The position numbers and the translations under genes are program-made. The notes below the pieces were generated by a model. That model had not been told where the DNA came from. It saw nothing but the letters and a program-made list of their open reading frames with translations, and did not search any database. This document shows positions 1-8,902 of a stretch of DNA of 64,000 nucleotides, piece by piece. The DNA is from an uncultured Acidimicrobiaceae bacterium. GTDB lineage: Bacteria; Actinomycetota; Acidimicrobiia; Acidimicrobiales; UBA10347. Location of the stretch: the NCBI GenBank assembly GCA_905182135.1, contig CAJJAG010000001.1, forward strand, positions 1 to 64,000. Direction: 5' to 3'. Every line of letters starts with the position of its first letter. Position 1 is the stretch's first letter.

Positions 1-36
1 GGGGACCTCAACTCCGGTACATTGCAGATCTCAACT

Positions 37-113
37 GCCCACGTAGCTCAGTCGGATAGAGCGGGGACCTCCTAAGTCCTAGGCCGTCGGTTCGATTCCG
101 GCCGTGGGCGCCA
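37..113 (+). tRNA. tRNA-Arg (anticodon CCT)
   Basis: A complete cloverleaf is visible. The 7-bp acceptor stem pairs 37-43 with 103-109, followed by discriminator G110 and an encoded CCA at 111-113. The D-arm is 46-62. The anticodon stem pairs 64-68 with 76-80 (one G-U pair) around the loop 69-75, which places CCT at 71-73. The T-arm pairs 86-90 with 98-102 around a TTCGATT loop. Anticodon CCU reads the rare Arg codon AGG. Nothing suggests that an integrated element uses its 3' end. Confidence 0.97.
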
Positions 114-234
114 GTAAACACAACGAAGCTGGTACCGCTCGGCCATCACAAAGGGCACACCTGCTACGTAGCGGCTTCAAGGTGCACCCCTCACGAGAGC
201 GCTCATTCGCAGGTTCGTTGTAAGCGATCAGAAA

Positions 235-1914
235 CTAGTCGCTGCAGCATTCTTCTTGACGACAGAAACATGATGAGTTCACAGCCACGTCGGCAACTTC
301 TAGTGCCGCGGCGAGTTCGACGGCGACCTCAGCGGCTTCTTCGTCGCGCCCAAGCAGCTCAAGACACTCGTGATAGCCATGCAACGCCCACACATTACCC
401 GGGTGCTGCGACGGTCGAACGAGCGTGTCATCGAGGCCCAAATCAGCTCGATAGACAGCTGCGGCTTCTGCCACATGGCCCTGCTCGACCAGCAACGCAC
501 CTAGTGCATGGCGAGGCGGCTGCATCCACACCCATGGTTCGCTGTAGTTCAGCTGGTCATAGAGGCCGACGCACCGGCGTAGATGGGCGAATGCTGCATC
601 GAAGCTGCCCCTGCGGTACGCAAGTTCGCCAGCCAACATGGCCTCGCCGACCTTGAGCATCTCGCGGCTCTCATTGTTGAAGACCTTGCGGTCTTGGGGC
701 ACCCGGTCGAACGCTGCGGCAAATAGCTTCTGCTGCTTGGCGGCATTCTCGATTTCACCAGAGGCGGCGTAGGCCACACCCTTGGCGTAATGCCAGAGCG
801 CGGTGGTTACGCAGAACAGGTCAGGCTCCGACGGCATTGGTTCGTCAATGATCTCTTGCCATTTGCCGAAGCGGATGTAGACGTGCACCTTCATGCCATA
901 GAACGCTTCGAGGTAGTTCACTAGGAACTCGTTCTCATGGCGCAAGACGTCGGGGGTGACGGTTTCCCAGATCTGATTCCCCGCACGTAACGCAGGCTCG
1001 TATTGGCCTAAAAACATCGCTGAGTACATCTGGAAGTGGAGGTTGTGCAACATGTAGATCGAGTAGATGCCGACTTCGGGATTGGCAGCCATGTACTTCT
1101 CGTCCGCAACGACGGCTTCGACGTTTGCATCCAACGAGTCCTGGAACTGCCCACAGAGGACATACAGATGTGACGGCATGTGGATCAGGTGTGCTGCGTC
1201 GGGAATCAGTGACCGCAACACATCAGCCTCGGCAAGGCCCGACTCGGGTGTGGGCGACATTTCGACAATATGTATCTTGAAGTGCAGAAGGCCCGGGTGC
1301 GGCGGCCGCCCTTCGTCGACAGCTCGCGCAAGAGCCACATCGAGAAGCTCAAGCGCCTGCAATGTCGAGGCTCCCTCGGCCGGCATACGGTTCTCAAGAT
1401 CCCAGAGCTGCCATGGTGTTCGGCACATGAGCGCATCGATGGCTAGAGCGACGACGTCATCGTCTTCGCCGAATTCATTTGCGACTACGACCATTGCATC
1501 GGCGTATGCGTCGTCCCACTGGGCATAGACCTCGAGGCTCTCGTTCGCCGGTTCGGGGCATCGAACTGCGCAAGCCTTAATAAGCGCCTGCTCGGCCGGT
1601 GATGCTCCAGCGGCATGTTCTTGTGCCTTGACGATGAAGCCATATACCTGTTCGTTCACAACCTTGCGCTGCAGCGGTGGCATACGTTCCCACGGGCCGT
1701 TGTAATAGGGCCCGAGTGAATAGGCCATGGCCCAATAGCCAATCGCACAGGTCGGATCGAGTACAACAACCCTCTCGAAACAGCGGTGTGCTTCCTCGCG
1801 CGAGAATGCATAGGACCAGTTCAGTCCCCGGTCGAACCAGATCTGGGCCTCGGCCGAAGTCGTGGTGATGGTCCTGGTATGTGACCCAAGATCGAATGCA
1901 TAGTCAACGCTCAC
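235..1914 (-). CDS. Tetratricopeptide-repeat protein with cysteine-rich C-terminal tail
   Basis: A 559-residue soluble protein built of degenerate TPR-like helical pairs; repeats are clearest at about residues 25-65 (pattern W-F-D-R-G-L, then A-x-x-x-F-x-x-x, L-D-P) and 440-540. No signal peptide or membrane segment is visible. The protein ends in a tail with five cysteines (S-S-C-F-C-R-Q-E-E-C-C). Tails of this kind could bind metal or be redox active, but I cannot assign a ligand. TPR proteins are usually scaffolds, so no enzymatic role is claimed. The stop is TAG, so the tail does not continue as a recoded frame. It is monocistronic, convergent with the tRNA gene and divergent from cysS. 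Confidence 0.85.
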   Translation of the reverse strand: MSVDYAFDLGSHTRTITTTSAEAQIWFDRGLNWSYAFSREEAHRCFERVVVLDPTCAIGYWAMAYSLGPYYNGPWERMPPLQRKVVNEQVYGFIVKAQEHAAGASPAEQALIKACAVRCPEPANESLEVYAQWDDAYADAMVVVANEFGEDDDVVALAIDALMCRTPWQLWDLENRMPAEGASTLQALELLDVALARAVDEGRPPHPGLLHFKIHIVEMSPTPESGLAEADVLRSLIPDAAHLIHMPSHLYVLCGQFQDSLDANVEAVVADEKYMAANPEVGIYSIYMLHNLHFQMYSAMFLGQYEPALRAGNQIWETVTPDVLRHENEFLVNYLEAFYGMKVHVYIRFGKWQEIIDEPMPSEPDLFCVTTALWHYAKGVAYAASGEIENAAKQQKLFAAAFDRVPQDRKVFNNESREMLKVGEAMLAGELAYRRGSFDAAFAHLRRCVGLYDQLNYSEPWVWMQPPRHALGALLVEQGHVAEAAAVYRADLGLDDTLVRPSQHPGNVWALHGYHECLELLGRDEEAAEVAVELAAALEVADVAVNSSCFCRQEECCSD

Positions 1915-2174
1915 ATGTCCAACCTAGTGCCAAGCTTTGAGGTCGACTGCGCTCGCGGCCGCTCCAAAAGGCGTGGCGATTCGCTGCCTTCCTGGACCCC
2001 AACGGACCGACGACTTCGCTGCCGTCGGCCTGAAATCGGACAAGCACCGCGCCGCATCAGCCGAATCCAAACATTGGTCCATAATATTTTCCATTCTTGT
2101 TCAAAGACGGTCTGGGTAGTGCAACTATTTCCTGTACCGACAGCCAGCCTCCATTGCGGTACTGCCGTCACCTA

Positions 2175-2216
2175 TTCCTCATGATTGCACCCATGTTCCT
2201 CATGATGACACCCGTG
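2175..2216. repeat. 21-bp tandem repeat, two copies
   Basis: Two adjacent 21-bp units, 2175-2195 and 2196-2216, share TTCCTCATGAT and a CACCC(A/G)TG end and differ at four positions. They lie about 110 bp upstream of the cysS start. Read on the plus strand they form a very short hydrophobic open frame that stops at 2229-2231. I do not claim that this is translated. Confidence 0.8.
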
Positions 2217-2229
2217 CTCGCCCAGCAGT

Positions 2230-2257
2230 AGCTGCGGTCTCAGACGAGACCGCAGCT
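2230..2257. other. 12-bp perfect hairpin upstream of cysS
   Basis: A 12-bp perfectly paired stem (2230-2241 with 2246-2257) closes a 4-nt AGAC loop. There is no T-tract on either side, so it is not a standard intrinsic terminator. It sits 68 bp before cysS in the divergent region and could act in the cysS leader or as a protein site. Confidence 0.6.
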
Positions 2258-2324
2258 CTACTGTGCAAATAGCCACAGAAAATTGCCACGCCTGTGTTGT
2301 TCGCGACCTCTAACCTCTCTGCCC

Positions 2325-3698
2325 ATGCAGTACTTCGACACCCTTAGCAATGAAATGGTCGACTTCGTTCCGCGCGAACCAGGCAAGGTGTCGATCTACG
2401 CCTGCGGGCCCACCGTCTACGACGTTCCGCACTTGGGTCACGCTCGCACCGCCCTCACCTACGACGTCATTGCCCGCTTCCTGCGGTGGCGCGGCTTCGA
2501 AGTAACCATGGTGGCCAACATCACCGACATCGATGACAAGATCATCCAGCGTGCGGCCGAAGAAGGCACCACCGAGACTGCCATCGTCGAGACCTATACC
2601 AAGGCTTACATCGATCAGATGGATCGGTTGAATATTCAGCATCCTGAGCACCGCCCTCGTGCCACTGAATACGTCGACGAGATGCAGGACGTCATCCAGC
2701 AACTGATCGATCGCGATCATGCCTACGTCATCGACGGCCAAGGCGTCTACTTCGACGTAGCTAGCTTCGAAGACGGCTACGGCAAACTCGTGCATCGCAC
2801 CGCCGAGGATCTACGCGAAGGAGCCGGAGCCCGAGTCGAGGTCGACGAGCGCAAAAAGGATCCACTGGACTTTGCGCTATGGAAGGCCGCTAAGCCTGGT
2901 GAACCGACCTGGGCGTCGCCATGGGGCGAAGGTCGTCCTGGCTGGCACATCGAATGTGTCGCTATGGCCCTCGACATTTTGGGCGACGGGTTCGACTTGC
3001 ACGGCGGTGGGACCGACTTGGCTTTCCCTCATCACGAAAACGAACGTTCCGAGTCCGAAGCGGCCGGCCACCGGTTTGCTCGTGGCTGGATCCACTCGGC
3101 CATGCTGAATATCGGCGGCGAGAAGATGTCTAAGTCGCTGAATAACTTCAAGACGCTCGGCGACGTTCTGGACATGTGGGACCCTCGGGCCCTGCGTCTG
3201 GCCATGTTGCAGACTCACTATCGCAAGGTTATGGAGCTCGGCGACGAAGCCATGCACGGCGCCACCGCGGCACTCGACCGTCTCGACGCATTCAAGCGTC
3301 GCACAAGCGTGCTGGACCTCGACGCTGCTGCGCCTCTACGAGCCGGCGAAGTCACCGCGTTCACCGAAGCTATGGAGCACGACTTCGGCGCACCAGCCGC
3401 AGTCGCCACCATCTTCGAACTGGTACGTGCCGGCCACATCGCGGTCGACAACGATGACCTCGCAGCCGCATCGAGCATCGCTGCAACAATCGACGAGCTA
3501 ACCAACGCGCTTGGCCTGATCGCAGGGGCCGCTGGCAGCGATGACCCCAAGAGCGAAATTGATGATCTGGTCGCTCAACGACAAATAGCCCGAGAATCCA
3601 AAGACTTCGTCGAGTCCGACCGCCTCCGCGACGAACTCAGCGCACGCGGCATCGAGGTCGAAGACACAGCGGCTGGCCCCATCTGGCGCCGTGTCTAA
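2325..3698 (+). CDS. cysS: Cysteine--tRNA ligase
   Basis: Class I aminoacyl-tRNA synthetase that charges tRNA-Cys in the cytoplasm. The protein has 457 residues, normal for the family. The HIGH-type motif is H-L-G-H-A-R near residue 37, preceded by the zinc-ligand cysteine in A-C-G-P-T-V-Y. The second zinc ligands lie in H-I-E-C and H-H-E-N-E. The KMSKS loop is G-E-K-M-S-K-S near residue 267. I chose ATG 2325 because the family begins close to the F-D-T-L segment and the upstream TTG extension has no family character. A weak hairpin follows the stop. Confidence 0.97.
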   Translation: MQYFDTLSNEMVDFVPREPGKVSIYACGPTVYDVPHLGHARTALTYDVIARFLRWRGFEVTMVANITDIDDKIIQRAAEEGTTETAIVETYTKAYIDQMDRLNIQHPEHRPRATEYVDEMQDVIQQLIDRDHAYVIDGQGVYFDVASFEDGYGKLVHRTAEDLREGAGARVEVDERKKDPLDFALWKAAKPGEPTWASPWGEGRPGWHIECVAMALDILGDGFDLHGGGTDLAFPHHENERSESEAAGHRFARGWIHSAMLNIGGEKMSKSLNNFKTLGDVLDMWDPRALRLAMLQTHYRKVMELGDEAMHGATAALDRLDAFKRRTSVLDLDAAAPLRAGEVTAFTEAMEHDFGAPAAVATIFELVRAGHIAVDNDDLAAASSIAATIDELTNALGLIAGAAGSDDPKSEIDDLVAQRQIARESKDFVESDRLRDELSARGIEVEDTAAGPIWRRV

Positions 3699-3705
3699 TT
3701 AGAAA

Positions 3706-3727
3706 TACCCTATTTGGGTAGGTCTTT
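3706..3727 (+). terminator. Weak terminator-like hairpin after cysS
   Basis: A 5-bp stem (TACCC 3706-3710 with GGGTA 3716-3720) closes a TATTT loop, and a short T-rich run follows at 3723-3727. It begins 8 bp after the cysS stop. The stem is short, so termination strength is uncertain. Confidence 0.45.
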
Positions 3728-3811
3728 TAATAAGAGCGCTTGCTAATTGATGGTTAAAGTGCTGTTCAAGCCGACCTGGTTCAACTATGTCCGCCTAGGG
3801 GCATCACATCA

Positions 3812-3880
3812 ATGATTAGCGTTAAAAAGATGGTAAGCGCACTGGGCAATTTGCGGCTTACACGGCGGCACGTTTTCTAA
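3812..3880 (+). other. Probable out-of-frame N-terminus of the GGDEF/EAL gene
   Basis: An ATG at 3812 opens a 22-codon basic stretch (M-I-S-V-K-K-M-V-S-A-L-G, then R-L-T-R-R) that hits TAA at 3878. From about 3855 the adjacent frame carries a hydrophobic helix (F-L-I-V-A-A-L-C-L-V-V-L) that runs straight into the downstream open frame but has no start codon of its own. Together the two pieces make a normal cytoplasmic start plus first transmembrane helix. Loss of one base between about 3850 and 3877 would explain the break. Confidence 0.65.
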
Positions 3881-3903
3881 TAGTTGCCGCACTCTGTCTC
3901 GTT

Positions 3904-6018
3904 GTGTTGCCACTAACTGAACTCCGAGAAGTCAAATCGGCCAACGAAGCGAACTCAGACATTCGTATCGACCGAGCAGGGCGCACAGCATCCGCTCTAT
4001 TCCAAGAGCGAGTCGAAGGCGCAACCGTCGCGCTCAGCCCCGATGGATCCGCAAAAACACTCACTCTCGACGCAACCGAGAAACTAACCCCCGGCGATTC
4101 TTGGGATGAACTCCTCGATGCAATCGGCGATATCAACCAAGGCGCTGCCAACCTCTTCCGCTTCGACTCCCAGTCTCAGTCGTTTGCTCGACTCTCGACC
4201 ACGTTTCGCACCCCTGATGGCGCCCGTGTCGGCGGGTCCCAAGTTGAACCAGGGATAATCTCGGCTGGACACCCATCATTCGCGTCGCTCATGGCGAGAA
4301 CACCATTTGTCGGAAGCGTGCCCGTCGCCGGACGCCTGCGCCTAGCTTATCTCACACCTATTATCGACTCTGACGGAAGCCTGACTGGCATCTTGGCGGT
4401 CGACGTCGGCTGGGTTGATGATCTCAATCGCGTCAATGGCGAGGCCCGCCAACGAGTGCTAATCACGGGGCTGAGCCTCCTCGCGGTGCTCGCTATTGTC
4501 TGCATGATCGTCATGATCATCTCGTTCAGGCCATTGCGCCGCCTTACTGAAGTGGCCCACACTCTCGGCTCGGAGGAACAACTCGATTCGGTCGTCTCAC
4601 AGGGTGAAGCCGAGTTGCTATCGCTCGCAAGCCGCGCTGACGAAGTCGGTTACCTCGCAAAAGGTTTGATGAAGGTGTCCGAACTTCAGACTTCATTGAA
4701 GTTTCGCGCCTACCACGATGATCTCACTCAGTTGCCTAATCGCCTTGCACTCATCCAGGAACTTGAGCAGCGCTTTGCCGGCTACTCCGAACGCGAACTG
4801 GCCTCGAGGAACTTTTCCCTGCTCATTGTCGACGTCGACGGCTTCAAAGAAGCCAACGACGGGCTCGGTCACGCGGCCGGCGATGAGCTTCTCATTGCTC
4901 TAGCCGAATCCTTGGCCGGCACCGTGCGCCCTGGTGAGTTTCTTGCTCGCATCGGTGGCGACGTGTTTGCGTTCCTCTCCGCGGTCGACTCGACACATCA
5001 GGGCAAGGTCGACGAGGTAACTCGCCGACTATCGGTAGCGGCTTCTGGTGCTTTCGGAACAAGCGCAGGCGACGCTCATGTCAGGTCCAGCATCGGCATC
5101 GCTCTATCCCCACAACATGGCACCACGCCTGAACGAGTGATGAGCCACGCCGATTTAGCCCTTTACGACGCCAAACGGGCAGGCGGCAGCAGGTCGTTGG
5201 TCTATGAACCAGCCCTTAACCACTCCTTCAAACGTCGCGTGTACATTGCCGGAGAGCTACGTAAGGCGCTCAACGACTGGGGCCTCCACCTGGAGTATCA
5301 GCCGATCTATGACAAGAGTGGTCGCTTGTCTGGTACCGAGGCGCTCGCTAGATGGCAGCATGAAACCGAAGGTGCCATTTCTCCTGTCGAGTTCATTCCG
5401 ATCGCCGAAAACGCCGGACTGATAGGCCAGCTGGGTTCCTGGGCGCTAATGGAAGCCTGCCGCCAAGTTAGCGACTGGTCGGAGCTTTATGTCGACGTGC
5501 CAAGGGTTTCGGTGAATATCTCAACGCTGCAACTGGACGAACCCCTCTTCCTCACAGGGCTTCGGGAAGTCCTTAACAGTTACCCCGCTGCCAGCGGGCG
5601 GCTCTGTCTTGAGCTGACCGAAAGTGTTCTTTTGCACAGCGGCGATGACGAGCGCCATCGATTGCTAGCTGCAGTGTCGGAAATGGGTGTGAAACTTTCG
5701 ATCGATGACTTCGGCACAGGATATTCGTCACTCAACTACCTGCAGGAACTTGTCGTCGACCAGGTAAAGGTCGATCGAAGTTTTGTTCGTTCGATCGACG
5801 CCTCTTCCTCCGAGATCGAGTTCCTGAGCAATATGATTGGGCTCGGCAAGGGTGTTGGACTATCCGTTGTGCTCGAAGGAATCGAAACCGACGGGGAGCT
5901 AGCACTCGCCAAAACACTGGATTGTGATTTACTGCAGGGTTTCCTGCTCGGTCGGCCAATGTCAGCCGATGCGCTCGCTGACCAGTTTGGCATTATTCAC
6001 CCCAAACTCAGAGGGTAA
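3904..6018 (+). CDS. Membrane GGDEF/EAL protein, probable c-di-GMP phosphodiesterase (5' end frameshifted)
   Basis: From GTG 3904 the frame encodes 704 residues. It contains an extracytoplasmic sensor-like region (about 10-175), a transmembrane helix (about 183-207), a HAMP-like linker, a GGDEF domain (about 265-430) and an EAL domain (about 440-695). The GGDEF signature is G-G-D-V-F, with valine for the catalytic glutamate, so cyclase activity is unlikely. The EAL domain keeps E-A-L, D-D-F-G-T-G-Y-S-S, K-V-D and the late glutamate of V-L-E-G-I-E-T, so c-di-GMP hydrolysis is likely. GTG 3904 has no ribosome site and would remove the first membrane helix. The true start is probably ATG 3812 in another frame, so the gene is frameshifted or the sequence has an error. 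Confidence 0.85.
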   Translation: MLPLTELREVKSANEANSDIRIDRAGRTASALFQERVEGATVALSPDGSAKTLTLDATEKLTPGDSWDELLDAIGDINQGAANLFRFDSQSQSFARLSTTFRTPDGARVGGSQVEPGIISAGHPSFASLMARTPFVGSVPVAGRLRLAYLTPIIDSDGSLTGILAVDVGWVDDLNRVNGEARQRVLITGLSLLAVLAIVCMIVMIISFRPLRRLTEVAHTLGSEEQLDSVVSQGEAELLSLASRADEVGYLAKGLMKVSELQTSLKFRAYHDDLTQLPNRLALIQELEQRFAGYSERELASRNFSLLIVDVDGFKEANDGLGHAAGDELLIALAESLAGTVRPGEFLARIGGDVFAFLSAVDSTHQGKVDEVTRRLSVAASGAFGTSAGDAHVRSSIGIALSPQHGTTPERVMSHADLALYDAKRAGGSRSLVYEPALNHSFKRRVYIAGELRKALNDWGLHLEYQPIYDKSGRLSGTEALARWQHETEGAISPVEFIPIAENAGLIGQLGSWALMEACRQVSDWSELYVDVPRVSVNISTLQLDEPLFLTGLREVLNSYPAASGRLCLELTESVLLHSGDDERHRLLAAVSEMGVKLSIDDFGTGYSSLNYLQELVVDQVKVDRSFVRSIDASSSEIEFLSNMIGLGKGVGLSVVLEGIETDGELALAKTLDCDLLQGFLLGRPMSADALADQFGIIHPKLRG

Positions 6019-6164
6019 GCTGGCCAACTTCGCACGACGTGGGAGGTTCGAAATAGTGACCGACTGCTGTAGCGACTCCAATCGAAGTCGAAGAGATTCA
6101 CCAAGTTCGACAAAGGTTGCCTAGCCTTCAGCTCGACCAAACAGCGGAGTAAGGTCGGCGGGAT

Positions 6165-8240
6165 ATGAGCTACCCACGCCGTAATGCCGTTACGCAACGA
6201 TTCACGCTGGGCGCACCCCGCACATTTAGTGTGAGCCGAGACGGCCAACAAATCCTCTTCTGTCGCTCGACGGCGGGCGACGACCCGGTGAACCAGTTGT
6301 GGGTGATCGATCTTCCCGAGAGCCAGCCGCGCCTGCTCGTGGACCCGGTTGCGTTGCTGGGTTCCGTCGACATCGAACTTACCGAAGCCGAGAAGGCCCG
6401 GCGTGAACGAGCCCGCGAGGCCGGTGGCGGCATCGTGACCTACACCACTCACTCAGACCATGGGATCGTTGTGTTTGCGCTAAATGGCGCTCTTTACAAG
6501 ACCTCGGTTGACACTGCAGACACCGTCGAACTCGACACGGTTGACGGCGCGTTTGATCCGCACATTTCTCCCGATGGGAAACTTGTCGCCTATCACGCTG
6601 CCGGCCAACTCCGTGTTACCGGCGTTACCGGCGACCGGCTTGTAGCCGCAGAAGCCGAACCAGATTCAGCAATCACCTGGGGCGCTGCCGAATTCGTGGC
6701 CGCCGAAGAGATGGGTCGTAGCCGGGGCTTCTGGTGGAGTCCCACCAGCAACGAGTTGCTTGTTACACGAGTCGACAACAGCCAGGTCGATCAGTGGTAC
6801 ATCTCAGAACCGGTCGACGCGTCAATCCCTCCTCGCTCGCTGCGGTATCCAGCAGCCGGCACAACTAATGCCACCGTCGACCTGTTCATCGTCGGGTTTG
6901 ACGGTGCCATGACGCCAGTCGATTGGAGAGGCGATGAATTCGAGTACCTGGCACGTGCGGAGTGGACAAGCCGTAACGGCATCTCGCTCACGGTGCAACC
7001 GCGGCACCAGAAGACCACAGTCATTGTGACGGTCAACGATGCTGACGGGTCCGTAAGCGAGCTACATCGCCAGGTCGACCCAGGCTGGTCAGAGCTCGTG
7101 ACCGGCGCACCTCGCCGTTTTGGCGACAACTTAATCACCGTGGCTGACGACCACGACACCGACACGCGCCGGCTCTACTTGAACGGCAGTGCGGTGTCTC
7201 CAGCCCAGTTGCAGATCCGTTCGATCGTGTCGGTGTCTGCAACCCATGTAATCGTCAGCGCCACCAACGACGCAACCGAACTGCACATCTTCGAGATCCC
7301 TCTCGACGGCGGTGATGCGACGGCGCTCACGACAAGTGCAGGCATCCATCAATGCGTTGCAGGTGGCGGCACCCTTGTAATCACCTCGTCGACGATGCTC
7401 GACACGCGCGGCACAACCATGGTGCACAGTGGTGAGACAGCATTCGAGATCGGCTCATTAGCCGAACGACCCGAACTCGACTTCGCCGTGAACTTCCATG
7501 TAAGCACCGACCGAGCGTTGAACTCAGCTGTCATCACACCCTCCAACCACGACGGCGGGCTGCTACCCGTCTTGCTCGACCCTTATGGCGGGCCTCATGC
7601 GCTGCGCGTACAAAAGGCCCAGTCGGCGTTTTCAGCGAGCCAATGGTTTGCCAATCAGGGTTTCGTGGTCATCGTGACCGACGGCGCAGGAACACCTGCC
7701 CGTGGCCCGAAATTTGAGCAAGAGGTCCTCGGCGACATGGCCGGCCCAGCGCTAGACGATCAAATCGCTGCCCTTCATGCGCTAGCAAAGCAACACGACG
7801 GCTTGATGGATCTGACGCGTGTAGGGATCCGCGGATGGTCCTATGGCGGCTATCTAGCTGCGTTAGCAGTGATGAAGCGGCCTGATGTCTTCCACACCGG
7901 AATCGCCGGTGCGCCGGTGACCGATTGGCGGTTGTACGACACCCACTACACCGAGCGTTACCTAGGCCATCCGGCTACCGACGCTGGCGCCTATGAATGC
8001 ACGGACCTCATCCCGCTCGCTCCTCAACTCGAGCGACCTCTGCTGCTCATCCATGGCTTGGCCGACGACAATGTCGTTTCCGCGCATACCTTCAAGCTCT
8101 CACGAGCGCTGCTCGAAGCTGGGCGTCCGCACCAGGTACTGCCGCTGTCTGGAGTCAGTCACATGACGCCACAGGAATCGGTCGCTGAAAACCTGCTCAA
8201 ACTCCAGGTCGCGTTCCTGCGCGAGTCCCTGAACTGCTGA
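6165..8240 (+). CDS. S9-family serine peptidase (dipeptidyl-peptidase IV-like)
   Basis: A 691-residue two-domain peptidase with an N-terminal beta-propeller (about 1-430) and a C-terminal alpha/beta-hydrolase catalytic domain. The nucleophile is Ser559 in G-W-S-Y-G-G-Y, the acid is Asp634 or Asp635 in G-L-A-D-D-N-V, and the histidine is His666 in G-V-S-H-M-T. The propeller carries the E-E-M-G-R-S segment typical of DPP-IV-like enzymes, whose glutamates bind the substrate N-terminus. The protein should release X-Pro or similar dipeptides. No signal peptide is visible, so a cytoplasmic role is likely. ATG 6165 follows a GGCGGG-rich stretch. Confidence 0.93.
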   Translation: MSYPRRNAVTQRFTLGAPRTFSVSRDGQQILFCRSTAGDDPVNQLWVIDLPESQPRLLVDPVALLGSVDIELTEAEKARRERAREAGGGIVTYTTHSDHGIVVFALNGALYKTSVDTADTVELDTVDGAFDPHISPDGKLVAYHAAGQLRVTGVTGDRLVAAEAEPDSAITWGAAEFVAAEEMGRSRGFWWSPTSNELLVTRVDNSQVDQWYISEPVDASIPPRSLRYPAAGTTNATVDLFIVGFDGAMTPVDWRGDEFEYLARAEWTSRNGISLTVQPRHQKTTVIVTVNDADGSVSELHRQVDPGWSELVTGAPRRFGDNLITVADDHDTDTRRLYLNGSAVSPAQLQIRSIVSVSATHVIVSATNDATELHIFEIPLDGGDATALTTSAGIHQCVAGGGTLVITSSTMLDTRGTTMVHSGETAFEIGSLAERPELDFAVNFHVSTDRALNSAVITPSNHDGGLLPVLLDPYGGPHALRVQKAQSAFSASQWFANQGFVVIVTDGAGTPARGPKFEQEVLGDMAGPALDDQIAALHALAKQHDGLMDLTRVGIRGWSYGGYLAALAVMKRPDVFHTGIAGAPVTDWRLYDTHYTERYLGHPATDAGAYECTDLIPLAPQLERPLLLIHGLADDNVVSAHTFKLSRALLEAGRPHQVLPLSGVSHMTPQESVAENLLKLQVAFLRESLNC

Positions 8241-8259
8241 GGCCCAATAGCAATGAGGA

Positions 8260-8631
8260 TCAGTCGACGTCGAGTGGTGCTCGACGCCGAGCACCGTCAA
8301 ACCAGCGAGTGCGCTGGTTGTAGCGCGTACCCCGCCACAAGGTGGTGCCGTCGACCCGTGCGCCTTCGAGATTGGCGCCGGCCAGACTGGTAAACGACAG
8401 GTTGGCGCCACGCAGGTCAGCCTCTTCTAGTCGGCCCCGGCTCAAGTCGGCAAAGCGGAGTTCTGCTCCGCGCAGGTCAGCAGCTTGGAACGATGCTCCG
8501 ACCAGAGCCGCACGACTCAGGTTGGCCTTGAGCAAGCTTGCGTTGTCGAACTGTGCATAGGCGAAGCGGGCCCGAGACAAATCCGCCCCATCCAGGATCG
8601 CTCGCGAGAACTGCGCATAGTTACCAGTCAC
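8260..8631 (-). CDS. Pentapeptide-repeat protein
   Basis: A 123-residue protein dominated by A-(D/N)-L-x-x pentapeptide repeats from about residue 14 to 100, expected to fold as a right-handed quadrilateral beta-helix. The tail (R-Y-N-Q-R-T-R-W) is the usual short C-terminal cap. The role is unknown; some relatives mimic DNA and protect gyrase, but most do not. The start is GTG 8631. The frame stays open for about 20 more codons upstream, to a TGA, with no ATG, so the N-terminus is uncertain. It is convergent with the S9 peptidase, with only 19 bp between the stops. Confidence 0.8.
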   Translation of the reverse strand: MTGNYAQFSRAILDGADLSRARFAYAQFDNASLLKANLSRAALVGASFQAADLRGAELRFADLSRGRLEEADLRGANLSFTSLAGANLEGARVDGTTLWRGTRYNQRTRWFDGARRRAPLDVD

Positions 8632-8902
8632 CTCAACATCTGGATAATGACGATCAAACCCGACGTTGTTCGGGTTTCCAGTTATCCAGCTTCACGCACC
8701 GGGCTGGTCGACAAACAAAACGGGCCGGAGTTCGGGTCCTTACCGGCTCCACAACATGAGCAGGTCACCGCCGCAGTCCTTCGCCAGTTCGATGGCCTTA
8801 GTCGTGGGACCTGCGAGCTAGGTCCAAGTCGTCACCGGACGCGACCGAAATCTCGCTGCCTCGGCCTCCAAGCCGATTACATGTTCTTGGAAGGTCAACA
8901 TG

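Larger units (their letters stand above)
1915..2324. other. Intergenic region between the TPR gene and cysS
   Basis: This 410-bp stretch has no convincing gene. Its notable contents are a 21-bp imperfect tandem repeat (2175-2216) and a strong perfect hairpin (2230-2257), both upstream of cysS. I looked for a T-box or other amino-acid-responsive leader and saw no specifier stem or T-box sequence. Confidence 0.6.

Noticed and set aside
37..113. tRNA-Arg considered as an attachment site of an integrated element.
   Set aside because: No integrase gene, no repeated tRNA 3' end and no compositional island were seen next to it.
2258..2324. T-box or other tRNA-sensing leader upstream of cysS.
   Set aside because: No T-box sequence, specifier stem or terminator/antiterminator pair; actinobacterial T-boxes are mostly with ileS.
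8632..8700. TGA about 20 codons upstream of the pentapeptide-repeat start, considered as another Sec codon.
   Set aside because: No cysteine-motif context, no family similarity upstream, and no hairpin placed as in the two real candidates.
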